From Butyrivibrio sp. (GTDB lineage Bacteria > Bacillota_A > Clostridia > Lachnospirales > Lachnospiraceae), in assembly GCA_024690635.1 (NCBI GenBank), contig JAILOW010000184.1:1-23274 (forward strand): a stretch of 23,274 nt of DNA. Reading direction: 5' to 3'. The notes below the pieces were generated by a model. The model did no database searches. It had not been told where the DNA came from and saw nothing but the letters and a program-made list of their open reading frames with translations. Position numbers and translations under genes: made by a program. This document shows, in pieces, positions 16,529 through 23,274 of this stretch (position 1 is the stretch's first letter; the number at the start of each line of letters is the position of its first letter).

Positions 16529-18904
16529 TTATTCCTCGGTGATCATCTTCACGGGTTCAAGGCTCTTTATACGGCGACCCATAAATGCGGATGTCAAAAG
16601 AGCTACGCCGCAGATGATAAGTGCTGTTAAAAGATATGATAAAGGATTTATGCGGAAATTTATCTTTTTAAATCCAAAAATCAGCATGGCCAAGGTTAAA
16701 AGCTTGCTTCCGAGAAAAGTTGACAGGACAAGACCAAATATTATACCGATCAGGATGGCAGGCATATTTGAGAGCATGACCTGGCCGATGAGCTGCCTTG
16801 AGGTAAACCCAAGAGCTTTGCTGACGCCAAGGTTTCTCCACTGCCTGTTTATGTTGGTGCGGACAATGAGTGACTCAACAAAGGCAACGATGAGGATAGT
16901 GATGAAGGCTACAAAGTATGCGAAGACTTTCATGCCGCTTGATATAAGGCCCACAGTCTGGTGAGCGGCCTCCTCATAGTCCGTAACGGTGACTTCAGGG
17001 TAGGAGTCTTTAAACTCTGTTTCAAAATCTTTAAAGGTATATCCCGGCTTTAGAGTTACGCATATACTCATGGTTTCGGGAAGGTTTGTTACTTTTGAAA
17101 GCCCGTCCACTGTCATGTAGGTCATCATGCCCATGTTGTTCATGGTCTGATTGATGCCGCATACTATGAAGGATTCGTTTGCCATTTCGTTCCTTACTGT
17201 AACGGTGTCACCAACGCCGACACCAAGCCTGATGGCAGAGTTTGTTGCCAGCATGACTTCGTTGGAATACTTGGGCCATCTGCCTTCTACGATACATCCG
17301 CCTACGATGGTGGAGGTGTCGGAGATTCCTCTTACTGTGAGGGTTTGCTTGTTTTTCTTATTGTAGTAATTCAGTCCCATATTGATTTCTCTTCGGGTGT
17401 TTTCCACGGTTTTCATGGCTGCAACGCTTTGCTCCATTGTTTCATCACCGATAAGGAAGGCATCATAGACGTCAAAACCGCCCATTTCAAGGACTCCTGC
17501 ATCGTTTCCGTAGGTGTCCTTCATGCCAAAGGCGATGATGGTGGACACGGACAGGATCATCATGATAAAGATGACGCCCAGCTGATTTCTGAATCTTCCA
17601 AAGGTGTCCTTAAGAGCCAGAGTGATGGCGATCGGAAAAGAAGTCTTGTCAAATGAAAAGAGATTTTTCTTGTAATTGTGCGTGTTAACACCGCCTCTTA
17701 AAGCGGAAAGAACGCTTATCTTGCTGTACTGCCTTCCAAGAATGATGGTCAAAAGGCAAACCAGAAGACATATTCCGAAAAATACCAGGAGAGCAACAGT
17801 GATATTTACCGGCTGATTCCATGGAAGTCCAAGAGTTATCAGTATGATCACACCTATCTTGTCGATCAGAAGGGCGCCTATCATAACGCCTATAAATGCG
17901 CCTATTCCGGAGATCATAAGAAGCTGGAATAAGAGAATAAGCACAAGTTCACGAACTGTGTATCCCGAAGCCTCCATGATGGCTGTGTTTTTCATGTTGG
18001 TCAGTATAAAGTTCTTTACACTGAAATTGATAATGACTATGGCTATGGCAAGGATGATGATGGCAAACAGGAAAATCAGGGCAACAAATGACATGGGAAG
18101 TATCATGGACCCTGTTTTCATCAGATCTGCCGGAAGGAAGTTGTAACCGCTCAAGGGATCTTTATGGGTGAGAAGATATTCGTTAAACCAGTTTAAAAAC
18201 TCATCACCAAGCTCATCCGTCAGCTTGTTTGTGTCTATGTGCTTCTTTTTTGCGGTATCCGTGAGCTGAGTCTTGATATACACGTAAGGTACGGCATTTT
18301 TGGGATTTTCAAAACGTATGGTTTCATAGAGCCTGTCGGAAATATATGCCTTGTAGGTTCCCATGTTCATGGGAGAGCAGTAGATATTGTCCTCGTTGAA
18401 ACCTGCAACCTTCAGATCGTATACATTGTCACCCAGCTTTAACTGAAGTACTGAGCCTATTTTGAGGGTTGTGCTAAGAGAAATGGGGACAATAGCTTCA
18501 TTTCCCCTAAGACCTGAAGCGTCAATGCTCATGGTCTGGATCTTACTTTCTTTTTCATAGCTGCTAAGGTTAAAAGGGTATTCAATCCAGTTTTTGCTTC
18601 CCTTGATCCTGTATTTTGACTTGCAGTCAAGGTAGGGTTCCGTCTCGCAGTTTTTAAGGTAAACGTTACCTCTTACCAGTTCTTCGAGCTTGGCTACGGC
18701 ATCTTCGTTATCACCTGACAGGATCAGGACGTCCGCGGCATTTATCTTTTCTCTGTTGGTATCGACGACCTTGCCGGTGTCTGCAAGAAAAGAAGCGCTT
18801 ATGAAGATAAAAAGCGATGCTATGGCAGACAGGATAAAGAAAGTGATCATGTCGCTTTTTTGCTTTCTTATGTTATTCTTTGCGATAAAGAAAAATCTGT
18901 ACAC
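16529..18904 (-). CDS. ABC transporter permease, FtsX/MacB family, double-module form
   Basis: The 791-residue membrane protein has two FtsX-like modules. Module one has a transmembrane helix at about 20-42, a large extracytoplasmic domain to about 270 and three helices at about 272-300, 327-350 and 365-392. Module two has a helix at about 440-460, a MacB-type extracytoplasmic domain (GISDTSTIVGGCIVEGRWPK, EVMLATNSAIRLGVGVGDTV) and three helices at about 660-685, 712-740 and 755-777. Such mechanotransmission permeases drive export or remove peptides rather than pumping across the bilayer directly. It is about twice the length of B. subtilis YknZ. Translation starts at a GTG preceded by AGAGGA. 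It lies 26 nt after the ATPase gene. Confidence 0.9.
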   Translation of the reverse strand: MYRFFFIAKNNIRKQKSDMITFFILSAIASLFIFISASFLADTGKVVDTNREKINAADVLILSGDNEDAVAKLEELVRGNVYLKNCETEPYLDCKSKYRIKGSKNWIEYPFNLSSYEKESKIQTMSIDASGLRGNEAIVPISLSTTLKIGSVLQLKLGDNVYDLKVAGFNEDNIYCSPMNMGTYKAYISDRLYETIRFENPKNAVPYVYIKTQLTDTAKKKHIDTNKLTDELGDEFLNWFNEYLLTHKDPLSGYNFLPADLMKTGSMILPMSFVALIFLFAIIILAIAIVIINFSVKNFILTNMKNTAIMEASGYTVRELVLILLFQLLMISGIGAFIGVMIGALLIDKIGVIILITLGLPWNQPVNITVALLVFFGICLLVCLLTIILGRQYSKISVLSALRGGVNTHNYKKNLFSFDKTSFPIAITLALKDTFGRFRNQLGVIFIMMILSVSTIIAFGMKDTYGNDAGVLEMGGFDVYDAFLIGDETMEQSVAAMKTVENTRREINMGLNYYNKKNKQTLTVRGISDTSTIVGGCIVEGRWPKYSNEVMLATNSAIRLGVGVGDTVTVRNEMANESFIVCGINQTMNNMGMMTYMTVDGLSKVTNLPETMSICVTLKPGYTFKDFETEFKDSYPEVTVTDYEEAAHQTVGLISSGMKVFAYFVAFITILIVAFVESLIVRTNINRQWRNLGVSKALGFTSRQLIGQVMLSNMPAILIGIIFGLVLSTFLGSKLLTLAMLIFGFKKINFRINPLSYLLTALIICGVALLTSAFMGRRIKSLEPVKMITEE

Positions 18905-18930
18905 TGTTATTTCCTCTCGAGTAAAAAGGG

Positions 18931-19746
18931 TTACCAGCCCATATCCTGCAGGAAGCCTTTAAGGCGCTGATGGCGCAGCTTTGCCTCCTCCAGAGTGGGA
19001 TTTGACTCATCCTTATAGTCACCTGCGTAGGGGCCAAGGTCTATCTCGTCACTGATGACGCCGTCTGCAAGGTAAATGATCCTGTTACCTCTTTCCGCGG
19101 CCTTTATTGTATGGGTTACCATGACGATGCTCTGGCCTTCATTATTAAGGTCTGAAAGGATGTTCAGGACGTTTTCCGTGTTCTGTGAATTCAACGCTCC
19201 TGTGGGCTCGTCTGCAAAAAGAACCTCAGGGCTGTTGATAACGCCCCTTACAACGGCAACTCTTTGCTGTTGACCGCCGGACATCTGGGTCGGGAATTTC
19301 CTGTAGTCGGCTTCACCGATCTCAACGTTATTAAGAAGCCTTTTTGCTTTTTCGGAAAGGGCCTTTCTGTCTGTGTTTTTCAAAAGACCGCAGACCATAA
19401 CGTTATCAAGAGCGCTCATGCTGTCGTTAAGGTAGTTTTGCTGAAAAACAAAACCCACATGGTCGCGCCTGAACATAGCAAGCTTGTCATTGTTGTAGGT
19501 GGAGATTTCGGTTTCGGCTGAGCCTTCCGTATAGTAGGTGATGGTGCCCATGCTGGGCCTGTCCATGCCTGAAAGAGCGTATAGGAGAGTACTCTTGCCG
19601 GAGCCGGAGTTACCCATTATTACCGTGAAATCTCCTTTATATATAGACAGATTCAGGTTTTTTAACACGTGCTGCTGCACGGAACCGTTTGAAAATGTCT
19701 TTGAAAGATCTTTTGCACTTAGTATTCTTTTCTTTTCGGATATCAT
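18931..19746 (-). CDS. ABC transporter ATP-binding protein (MacB/LolD/YknY type)
   Basis: The cytoplasmic ATPase of 271 residues powers the adjacent permease. Motifs in order are Walker A GNSGSGKST (residues 45-53), the Q-loop in GFVFQQNYLNDSMSALDNV, signature MSGGQQQRVAVVRG (first position Met rather than the usual Leu), Walker B EVLFADEPTGALNSQ, and the H-loop in IVMVTHTIKAA. The start at 19746 shares one base with the stop of the upstream HlyD-type gene (TAATG) and is served by AAGGTG 8 nt upstream. A longer frame to 19812 would be read from inside the HlyD coding sequence and is rejected. The tail beyond the ATPase core (about 40 residues, LEEAKLRHQRLKGFLQDMGW) is typical of this class. 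Confidence 0.94.
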   Translation of the reverse strand: MISEKKRILSAKDLSKTFSNGSVQQHVLKNLNLSIYKGDFTVIMGNSGSGKSTLLYALSGMDRPSMGTITYYTEGSAETEISTYNNDKLAMFRRDHVGFVFQQNYLNDSMSALDNVMVCGLLKNTDRKALSEKAKRLLNNVEIGEADYRKFPTQMSGGQQQRVAVVRGVINSPEVLFADEPTGALNSQNTENVLNILSDLNNEGQSIVMVTHTIKAAERGNRIIYLADGVISDEIDLGPYAGDYKDESNPTLEEAKLRHQRLKGFLQDMGW

Positions 19747-21131
19747 TATCTGTTCACCTTTACGCCCATTCCGTCTGTGATCTCCTGAGAGTCTTTCCAT
19801 ACAACCAGGCATCCTTCGGAGAGACCTGACCTGATCTCAACCATGTCATCATTTCTGATGCCGCACTCAACAAACTCTTTTTCGGCTACGCCGTCTTTTG
19901 CGATAAAGACATAGCTTCCTTCCTCATCTTCGCTGAGGGCCTCCAAAGGAATGCGGAGAACATCGGAGAGATTTGCAGTATGGATCCTGGCCTTTGCTTC
20001 AAGCCCAAGGATAATGTCATCGCCGGGCTCATCGAGCTTGATCTCAACGCCTATGCCGCTTCCTGAGCCTGAGTCCTTGGTCATACGCTCAATTCTTGAC
20101 ACCTTTCCGGCATAGTCCTTGTTCTTGATCTTTACCGTGGCGGGCTGACCTTCCTCAACATTCACTATATCATACTTATTTACTGTCGTTTTTACAACAA
20201 TATCAGAGGTGGATTTCAGGGTAAAGAGCTGAGAACCTGCCTGAATATTGCTGCCTTCGATCACATCAAGTGTTGTTACGATTCCGTCAAACTCAGCCTT
20301 TATGCCTTCTTTTGCACTTGCAAAGTCTTCAGCCTTTACATTGTTTGAGATATCGTTTGCTTCCTTTACGGCTTCGAGCTGCTCTTTGGCGCCTTCAGTC
20401 ATGAGATTCATAACGGTGCTTGCCTTCTGGCTTGTCATCTCTGCCTTGTATTCCTTGTAGTTTGCAAGCTGAACATTGAGAGAATTAAGCTCTTCCTGAA
20501 GCTGAACTATGTCGTCGTCGTACTGCTGCTCGTAGGCATTGGTCTGAACCAGCTTTTGAAGGTTTTCGTACTCCTCGGAGTCAGGCTTGTCAGCCCAGTC
20601 GATAAGAGATATCTGAAGCTTTGCGCCAAAGTCTGCAAGAGAAGACTTTCTTTCTGTGAGCTTGTTCTGTGTTCTTGTGATGGCATCCTGTGTATCTGCG
20701 ATCTGCTGATCAAGAACAGCAAGGTTTTTCTTTGCCTCTCCGTAAAGGCCCGCTGTGCGGTTTCCTGTCTGAATGGAGTTGTTGTAGCTTCCAAGATCTG
20801 CCTTGGCATCAAGATCCGCAAGGGCTTCAAGTCTTGCAAGCTCCTCGGCGTCGTAGGAGATGATCACATCGCCCTTTTTTACAAAGTCGCCTTCCTTTAT
20901 ATGAACCTTACCGATCCTGGCGTTTATTTTTGAATAGTAAACCTTGTCCAGGTTACTTTCAACGTTTCCGTTTACCTCGATCTCGCTGTCAAGAGCGCCC
21001 TTATCAACTGTATAGGCATCAACAGATGTGGCTGCTCCTGCGCTTATTGAAACTCCTCCGATTGCCGCTACGGCAACCACAAGCCCTGCGGCTATTGCAA
21101 CTTTCTTTTTGTCTTTTAACAGATTCATCAT
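19746..21131 (-). CDS. HlyD/MacA-type membrane fusion (adaptor) protein
   Basis: The 461-residue protein is anchored by an N-terminal signal or transmembrane helix (about residues 10-34, VAIAAGLVVAVAAIGGVSIS) and is otherwise extracytoplasmic. The first lipoyl half (ARIGKVHIKEGDFVKKGDVI) is followed by a long alpha-helical hairpin of about 150 residues and the second lipoyl half (AEFDGIVTTLDVIEGSNIQA). Beta-barrel and membrane-proximal domains end the protein (RIPLEALSEDEEGSYVFIAK). It resembles MacA and B. subtilis YknX, which work with a LolD-type ATPase and an FtsX-type permease. It is the first gene of the five-gene operon, with ribosome binding site AGAGGGG. Two consecutive ATG codons are both usable starts. 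Confidence 0.92.
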   Translation of the reverse strand: MMNLLKDKKKVAIAAGLVVAVAAIGGVSISAGAATSVDAYTVDKGALDSEIEVNGNVESNLDKVYYSKINARIGKVHIKEGDFVKKGDVIISYDAEELARLEALADLDAKADLGSYNNSIQTGNRTAGLYGEAKKNLAVLDQQIADTQDAITRTQNKLTERKSSLADFGAKLQISLIDWADKPDSEEYENLQKLVQTNAYEQQYDDDIVQLQEELNSLNVQLANYKEYKAEMTSQKASTVMNLMTEGAKEQLEAVKEANDISNNVKAEDFASAKEGIKAEFDGIVTTLDVIEGSNIQAGSQLFTLKSTSDIVVKTTVNKYDIVNVEEGQPATVKIKNKDYAGKVSRIERMTKDSGSGSGIGVEIKLDEPGDDIILGLEAKARIHTANLSDVLRIPLEALSEDEEGSYVFIAKDGVAEKEFVECGIRNDDMVEIRSGLSEGCLVVWKDSQEITDGMGVKVNR

Positions 21132-21234
21132 TTTTACCCCTCTTTTGGTTTCTGTATTTTTGTCCGGGTTTTCTAAGTTTCTGTTGATACTTTACTGCGA
21201 AAAAGAGGGGAAGTCTTAATCTGTCTCTTGTGCA

Positions 21235-21256
21235 ATTATTAATTGATTCTTAATTG
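21235..21256 (-). promoter_or_regulatory. Tandem 11-bp direct repeat upstream of the efflux operon (candidate regulator site)
   Basis: Read on the minus strand, CAATTAAGAAT and CAATTAATAAT lie head to tail with one mismatch. OmpR/PhoB-type regulators typically bind two direct half-sites about 10-11 bp apart. The repeat lies about 105 bp upstream of the HlyD-type start codon. No convincing sigma-A promoter was found between them, as might be expected for an activator-dependent promoter. Confidence 0.45.
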
Positions 21257-21333
21257 GGGGTGAGCCTGGGGGACGGGGTTAGGGGGTCATTTGAGGGGGG
21301 GTGAGCCTGGGGGACGGAGTTAGCGGGTCATTT
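21256..21333 (+). repeat. Two G-rich 37-bp direct repeats with a G-quadruplex motif
   Basis: Copies at 21256-21292 and 21297-21333 differ at only two positions and start 41 bp apart. Copy 1 contains GGGGG-N7-GGGGG-N2-GGGG-N3-GGGGG (21256-21286), which meets the usual four-tract G-quadruplex rule with loops of 7 nt or less. Copy 2 has its last tracts broken. The block lies between the efflux operon upstream region and the 53-bp array. Confidence 0.85.
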
Positions 21334-21335
21334 TA

Positions 21336-21739
21336 CTGCCTATATTGTGAATTGGGTGAAAAGGGCAGGCGGATTTTGGAAGATTATACTGCCTAAATTG
21401 AGAATTCTGCGAAACGGGCAGTAGGGCTCGGCGCTAGCATACTGCCTAAATTTAGAATTTGTGAATATAGGCAGTCAGGCTCAGGGTAAATATACTGCCC
21501 ATATTTCAAATTTGCGAATATAGGCAGGTGATGCTTGAATTGGGAATCTGCCTAAATCTCGAAAATGAAAAAATAGGCAGTTGAATTTTGGGAGATTGTA
21601 CTGCCTAAACTGTGAATTATGCGAAATAGGCAGGTGATGCTTGAATTGGGAATCTGCCTAAATCTCGAAAATGAAAAAATAGGCAGTAGAATTTGAGATA
21701 ATCGAACTGCCTAAAACGTGAATTCTGCGAAATAGGCAG
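21336..21739 (+). repeat. Tandem array of eight 33-bp quasi-palindromic units at an exact 53-bp period
   Basis: Units start at 21336, 21389, 21442, 21495, 21548, 21601, 21654 and 21707. Each is exactly 33 nt, begins with CTGCC and ends with GGCAG, and all seven intervening spacers are exactly 20 nt. The usual form is CTGCCTA-N19-TAGGCAG, with an interior resembling AATTGTGAATTNTGCGAAA, and a GAATTC near the centre of units 2 and 8. Unit interiors differ between copies. Spacers are mostly distinct, but spacers 4 and 6 and units 5 and 7 are identical, showing a duplication shifted by 106 bp (21520-21581 and 21626-21687). Most units could fold as hairpins with 5-7 bp stems. No gene overlaps the array convincingly. 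Its function is unknown. Confidence 0.95.
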
Positions 21740-22113
21740 TTTCACAGAAAAATCAACTGCCCTATTTCGATAAAATTCAAATAAAGTATGTTTTAGAAGA
21801 ATATGTTCCAATTTTGGACTTGGTGCGTGAACTAGATAAATGGAATGAATCACTAAAAGAATATTAAGAAAAGCAAAGTTTTTCTTTTGCGAGCTGTAAA
21901 AATGATAAAATTACATGGTCGGATGTAGAAGGCGTATACTCTAATCTGTCAAAAAGAATATATTATACAAGAAATTCGTTAGTGCATTCCAAAAGCGGTC
22001 AGATTGAAAAACAGTACAAAACACAAAAACATAAGTCAAATTTAGCTAGGGAATTGCAGTTAATTCAGATTATAGCGGAATTGATTATATTTAAAACTGG
22101 AAAGGCATTATAG
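21740..22113 (+). pseudogene. Remnant of a HEPN-like protein gene, 5' end lost, one in-frame stop
   Basis: A single frame reads as protein from just after the last array unit to a TAG at 22111-22113, broken once by TAA at 21865-21867. The first part reads LPYFDKIQIKYVLEEYVPIL and then DLVRELDKWNESLKEY. The second part includes DKITWSDVEGVYSNLSKRIY, then YTRNSLVHSKSG and ARELQLIQIIAELIIFKTGK. R-N-S-L-V-H (codons at 21970-21987) fits the R-x4-6-H motif of HEPN RNases and HEPN-like helical proteins, many of which act in phage defence or toxin systems. No start codon or 5' half is present; an in-frame TAG at 21733 lies in array unit 8. The stretch is clearly more AT-rich than its neighbours, which suggests acquired DNA. 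The family call rests on motif and helical pattern only. Confidence 0.6.
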
Positions 22114-22140
22114 TACATAGTTTTTGTATGTAATGTTTTT
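22114..22140 (+). terminator. Weak AT-rich stem-loop after the HEPN-like remnant
   Basis: TACATA (22114-22119) pairs with TATGTA (22127-22132) around a GTTTTTG loop and is followed by ATGTTTTT. The 6-bp stem is AT-rich, so terminator strength is doubtful. Confidence 0.35.
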
Positions 22141-22209
22141 ATTGAAGTTAATCATGGAAAATGAATGAAGTAAATAATTAAATGCTTTTGGGCAAGGAGG
22201 GCTTTACCT

Positions 22210-22905
22210 ATGGCTTCATGGATGGTTCATTTAAGAATTGCGGATAAACTTCTTGAAAGGATACCGGATCTTGACGAATCTGCATTTATATTGGGAAATA
22301 TTGCGCCTGACAGTGGCGTACCGAATGAAGACTGGTCGGTGTTCAATCCCCCGGGGAATGTGACTCACTACAGAACTAACCCCGCTGACAAGACCTTTAT
22401 TGATGTTGAAAAGTATGTGCAAGAATATTTTTCAAAAGAAAAGATAGAAAACTATAGCCAAAGGGAGTATTCCTTCTTTCTTGGATACTACACGCATCTT
22501 TTGACAGATATCGAATGGACGAAGATGGTTCATAGTGAGGGCGTTAATGAGGAAAACGCGCAGAAAGAAGGTATGTCTTTATCCGATTTTATCTGGAAGA
22601 ATAAAGAAGACTGGTATGATCTGGACTTCCTGTATCTTGAGCAGCACCCTGACTTCAGGGCTTTTCTTGTTTATGAAAATGCCGAGGATATCACCAATGT
22701 GTTTATGAAGGAATTTGCCGAGGATGCCTTTGAAAACAGGCGTGAGTACATTTGCGGATATTATCGGAGCGACAACCACGGCGACCTGCATAGGGGGTAC
22801 AAGTACCTTACGAAGGAAAGGTCAGACAGGTTTGTGGAGGAAACTTCGGAAAAGATAATGACTTCATATAATGCCAGTGTTCGACAATTTAGGCATAGAC
22901 ACTAG
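22210..22905 (+). CDS. Zinc-dependent phospholipase C family protein
   Basis: The 231-residue protein resembles the bacterial zinc-dependent phospholipase C/S1-P1 nuclease-like family. Likely metal ligands sit in the expected order: H7 (SWMVHLRIADKLLE), D34 (FILGNIAPDSG), H53 (VTHYR), and H96 with D100 (FFLGYYTHLLTDIEW). There is no signal peptide, so unlike secreted clostridial phospholipases it probably acts in the cytoplasm. Members of this short class are common in Firmicutes and their substrates are mostly unknown. The ATG is well supported by AAGGAGG ending 9 nt upstream. It is a lone gene followed by a bidirectional terminator. The upstream 96 bp is AT-rich, with no clear promoter match. 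Confidence 0.8.
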   Translation: MASWMVHLRIADKLLERIPDLDESAFILGNIAPDSGVPNEDWSVFNPPGNVTHYRTNPADKTFIDVEKYVQEYFSKEKIENYSQREYSFFLGYYTHLLTDIEWTKMVHSEGVNEENAQKEGMSLSDFIWKNKEDWYDLDFLYLEQHPDFRAFLVYENAEDITNVFMKEFAEDAFENRREYICGYYRSDNHGDLHRGYKYLTKERSDRFVEETSEKIMTSYNASVRQFRHRH

Positions 22906-22999
22906 AAGAGCGTGCTGCAGAATATGGAGGACAACTTTCTTTGGACGGTGATACTGAAATGGCGTGAACCGATAGGAAAAGAGATTTGGACATAAGAAA

Positions 23000-23045
23000 A
23001 AGGTTCTGGCGCACTTCTAAGTGTTACGTCCAGAACCTTATCTTT
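23000..23045. terminator. Bidirectional terminator between convergent genes
   Basis: AAGGTTCTGG (23000-23009) pairs perfectly with CCAGAACCTT (23030-23039). A small inner hairpin (CACT/AGTG) lies within the loop. The plus-strand side continues ATCTTTTATT, and the minus-strand side continues as a T run after the stem, so both flanking genes can use it. Confidence 0.85.
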
Positions 23046-23084
23046 TATTATGTGACACCTAATATTTTGAAAATGTCCTTACAT

Positions 23085-23273
23085 TTACAAAATTATTTTG
23101 TCCAGCCCGTCATTAAAATCTTCCTGTGAATTAACAGGAATGAAGCGTGCTTCAAAATGCAAGTTTGAATTTGGACTTGTTTTTTGTGAGTAGTTCTCAA
23201 TATACGTGTTGCAGTCTTCGAATAGCTCCGGTTCAGCATTCGGGACATACATTATCAATGTTATCTTTGCGTC
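23085..23273 (-). CDS. C-terminal fragment of an unknown protein (continues beyond window)
   Basis: On the minus strand a frame is open from the window edge to a TAA at 23085-23087, giving the last 62 residues of a protein. It begins DAKITLIMYVPNAEPELFED and ends FNDGLDKIIL. The composition is that of a normal soluble protein (mixed strand and helix, two aromatic patches), and the stop lies about 40 bp from the shared terminator, as expected for a real gene end. I do not recognise the family. The start and most of the gene lie outside the window. Confidence 0.6.
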   Translation of the reverse strand, partial: DAKITLIMYVPNAEPELFEDCNTYIENYSQKTSPNSNLHFEARFIPVNSQEDFNDGLDKIIL

Positions 23274-23274
23274 C

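Noticed and set aside
19747..19812. Longer N-terminus for the ABC ATPase
   Set aside because: It would be encoded inside the HlyD-type gene. The TAATG junction with AAGGTG upstream supports 19746.
21336..21739. CRISPR array (33-nt repeats, 20-nt spacers)
   Set aside because: The 'repeats' diverge in their interiors, 20 nt is short for spacers, two spacers are identical, and no cas gene is present in the window.
21336..21739. Integron attC cassette array
   Set aside because: No integrase, no genes between the units, units far too short and uniform, and no attC core motif.
21617..21853. Minus-strand ORF of 78 codons across the array end
   Set aside because: It runs through repeat units and antisense to the HEPN-like remnant. 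It has no ribosome binding site and its codon content follows the repeats.
22906..22965. Short open stretch reading EERAAEYGGQLSLDGDTEMA after the phospholipase-like gene
   Set aside because: It looks protein-like but is only about 20 codons with no start codon or ribosome binding site. It may be the tail of a lost gene, which is too little to call.

Overview
The window looks like a chromosomal segment of a Gram-positive Clostridia bacterium, most likely a member of the Lachnospiraceae. Supporting signs are strong AGGAGG-type ribosome binding sites, Bacillus-type (DinR) SOS boxes at recA, a DUF2953-GerW pair of the endospore-former lineage, and family resemblances throughout. The genus is not determined. 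No tRNA, rRNA, transposase, integrase or cas gene was seen.

Layout. (1) Positions 1-7077, plus strand: the 3' part of ruvA, ruvB, zapA with a terminator, a long U32 peptidase-family protein (probably an RNA hydroxylase), and a SEDS glycosyltransferase overlapping its partner penicillin-binding protein. This block covers Holliday-junction processing, division-ring assembly and peptidoglycan synthesis. (2) 7091-8152, minus strand: a degenerate HD-GYP protein with its own sigma-A promoter. (3) 8303-10591, plus strand: a small unknown protein, DUF2953, GerW/YtfJ and a coiled-coil protein ending in a J-domain-like HPD segment. (4) 10766-12513: the SOS-controlled recA-recX operon with two LexA boxes. 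(5) 12647-14356: a transmembrane chemoreceptor, ending at a bidirectional terminator. (6) 14451-21131, minus strand: a five-gene operon, in transcription order HlyD-type adaptor, ABC ATPase, double-length FtsX permease, OmpR-type regulator and histidine kinase. This is a MacAB/YknXYZ-like export or self-protection module with a built-in two-component sensor. (7) 21235-22113: an accessory, gene-poor stretch. It holds an 11-bp tandem repeat (possible operator), a G-rich 37-bp direct repeat with a G-quadruplex motif, an array of eight 33-bp quasi-palindromic units at an exact 53-bp period, and a broken HEPN-like gene running directly into the array. (8) 22210-23274: a zinc-dependent phospholipase C-like protein, a bidirectional terminator and the 3' end of an unknown minus-strand gene.

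The most unusual element is the 53-bp-period array at 21336-21739. All 16 arm ends are invariant (CTGCC or GGCAG), all seven internal spacers are exactly 20 nt, and a block two periods long has been duplicated. It is not a CRISPR. It reads as a tandem array of hairpins or of alternating protein-binding sites beside a decayed HEPN gene. Other points of interest are the His-to-Tyr change in the HD motif of the HD-GYP protein, the HPD-bearing coiled-coil protein, and the candidate regulator-binding repeats upstream of the efflux operon.
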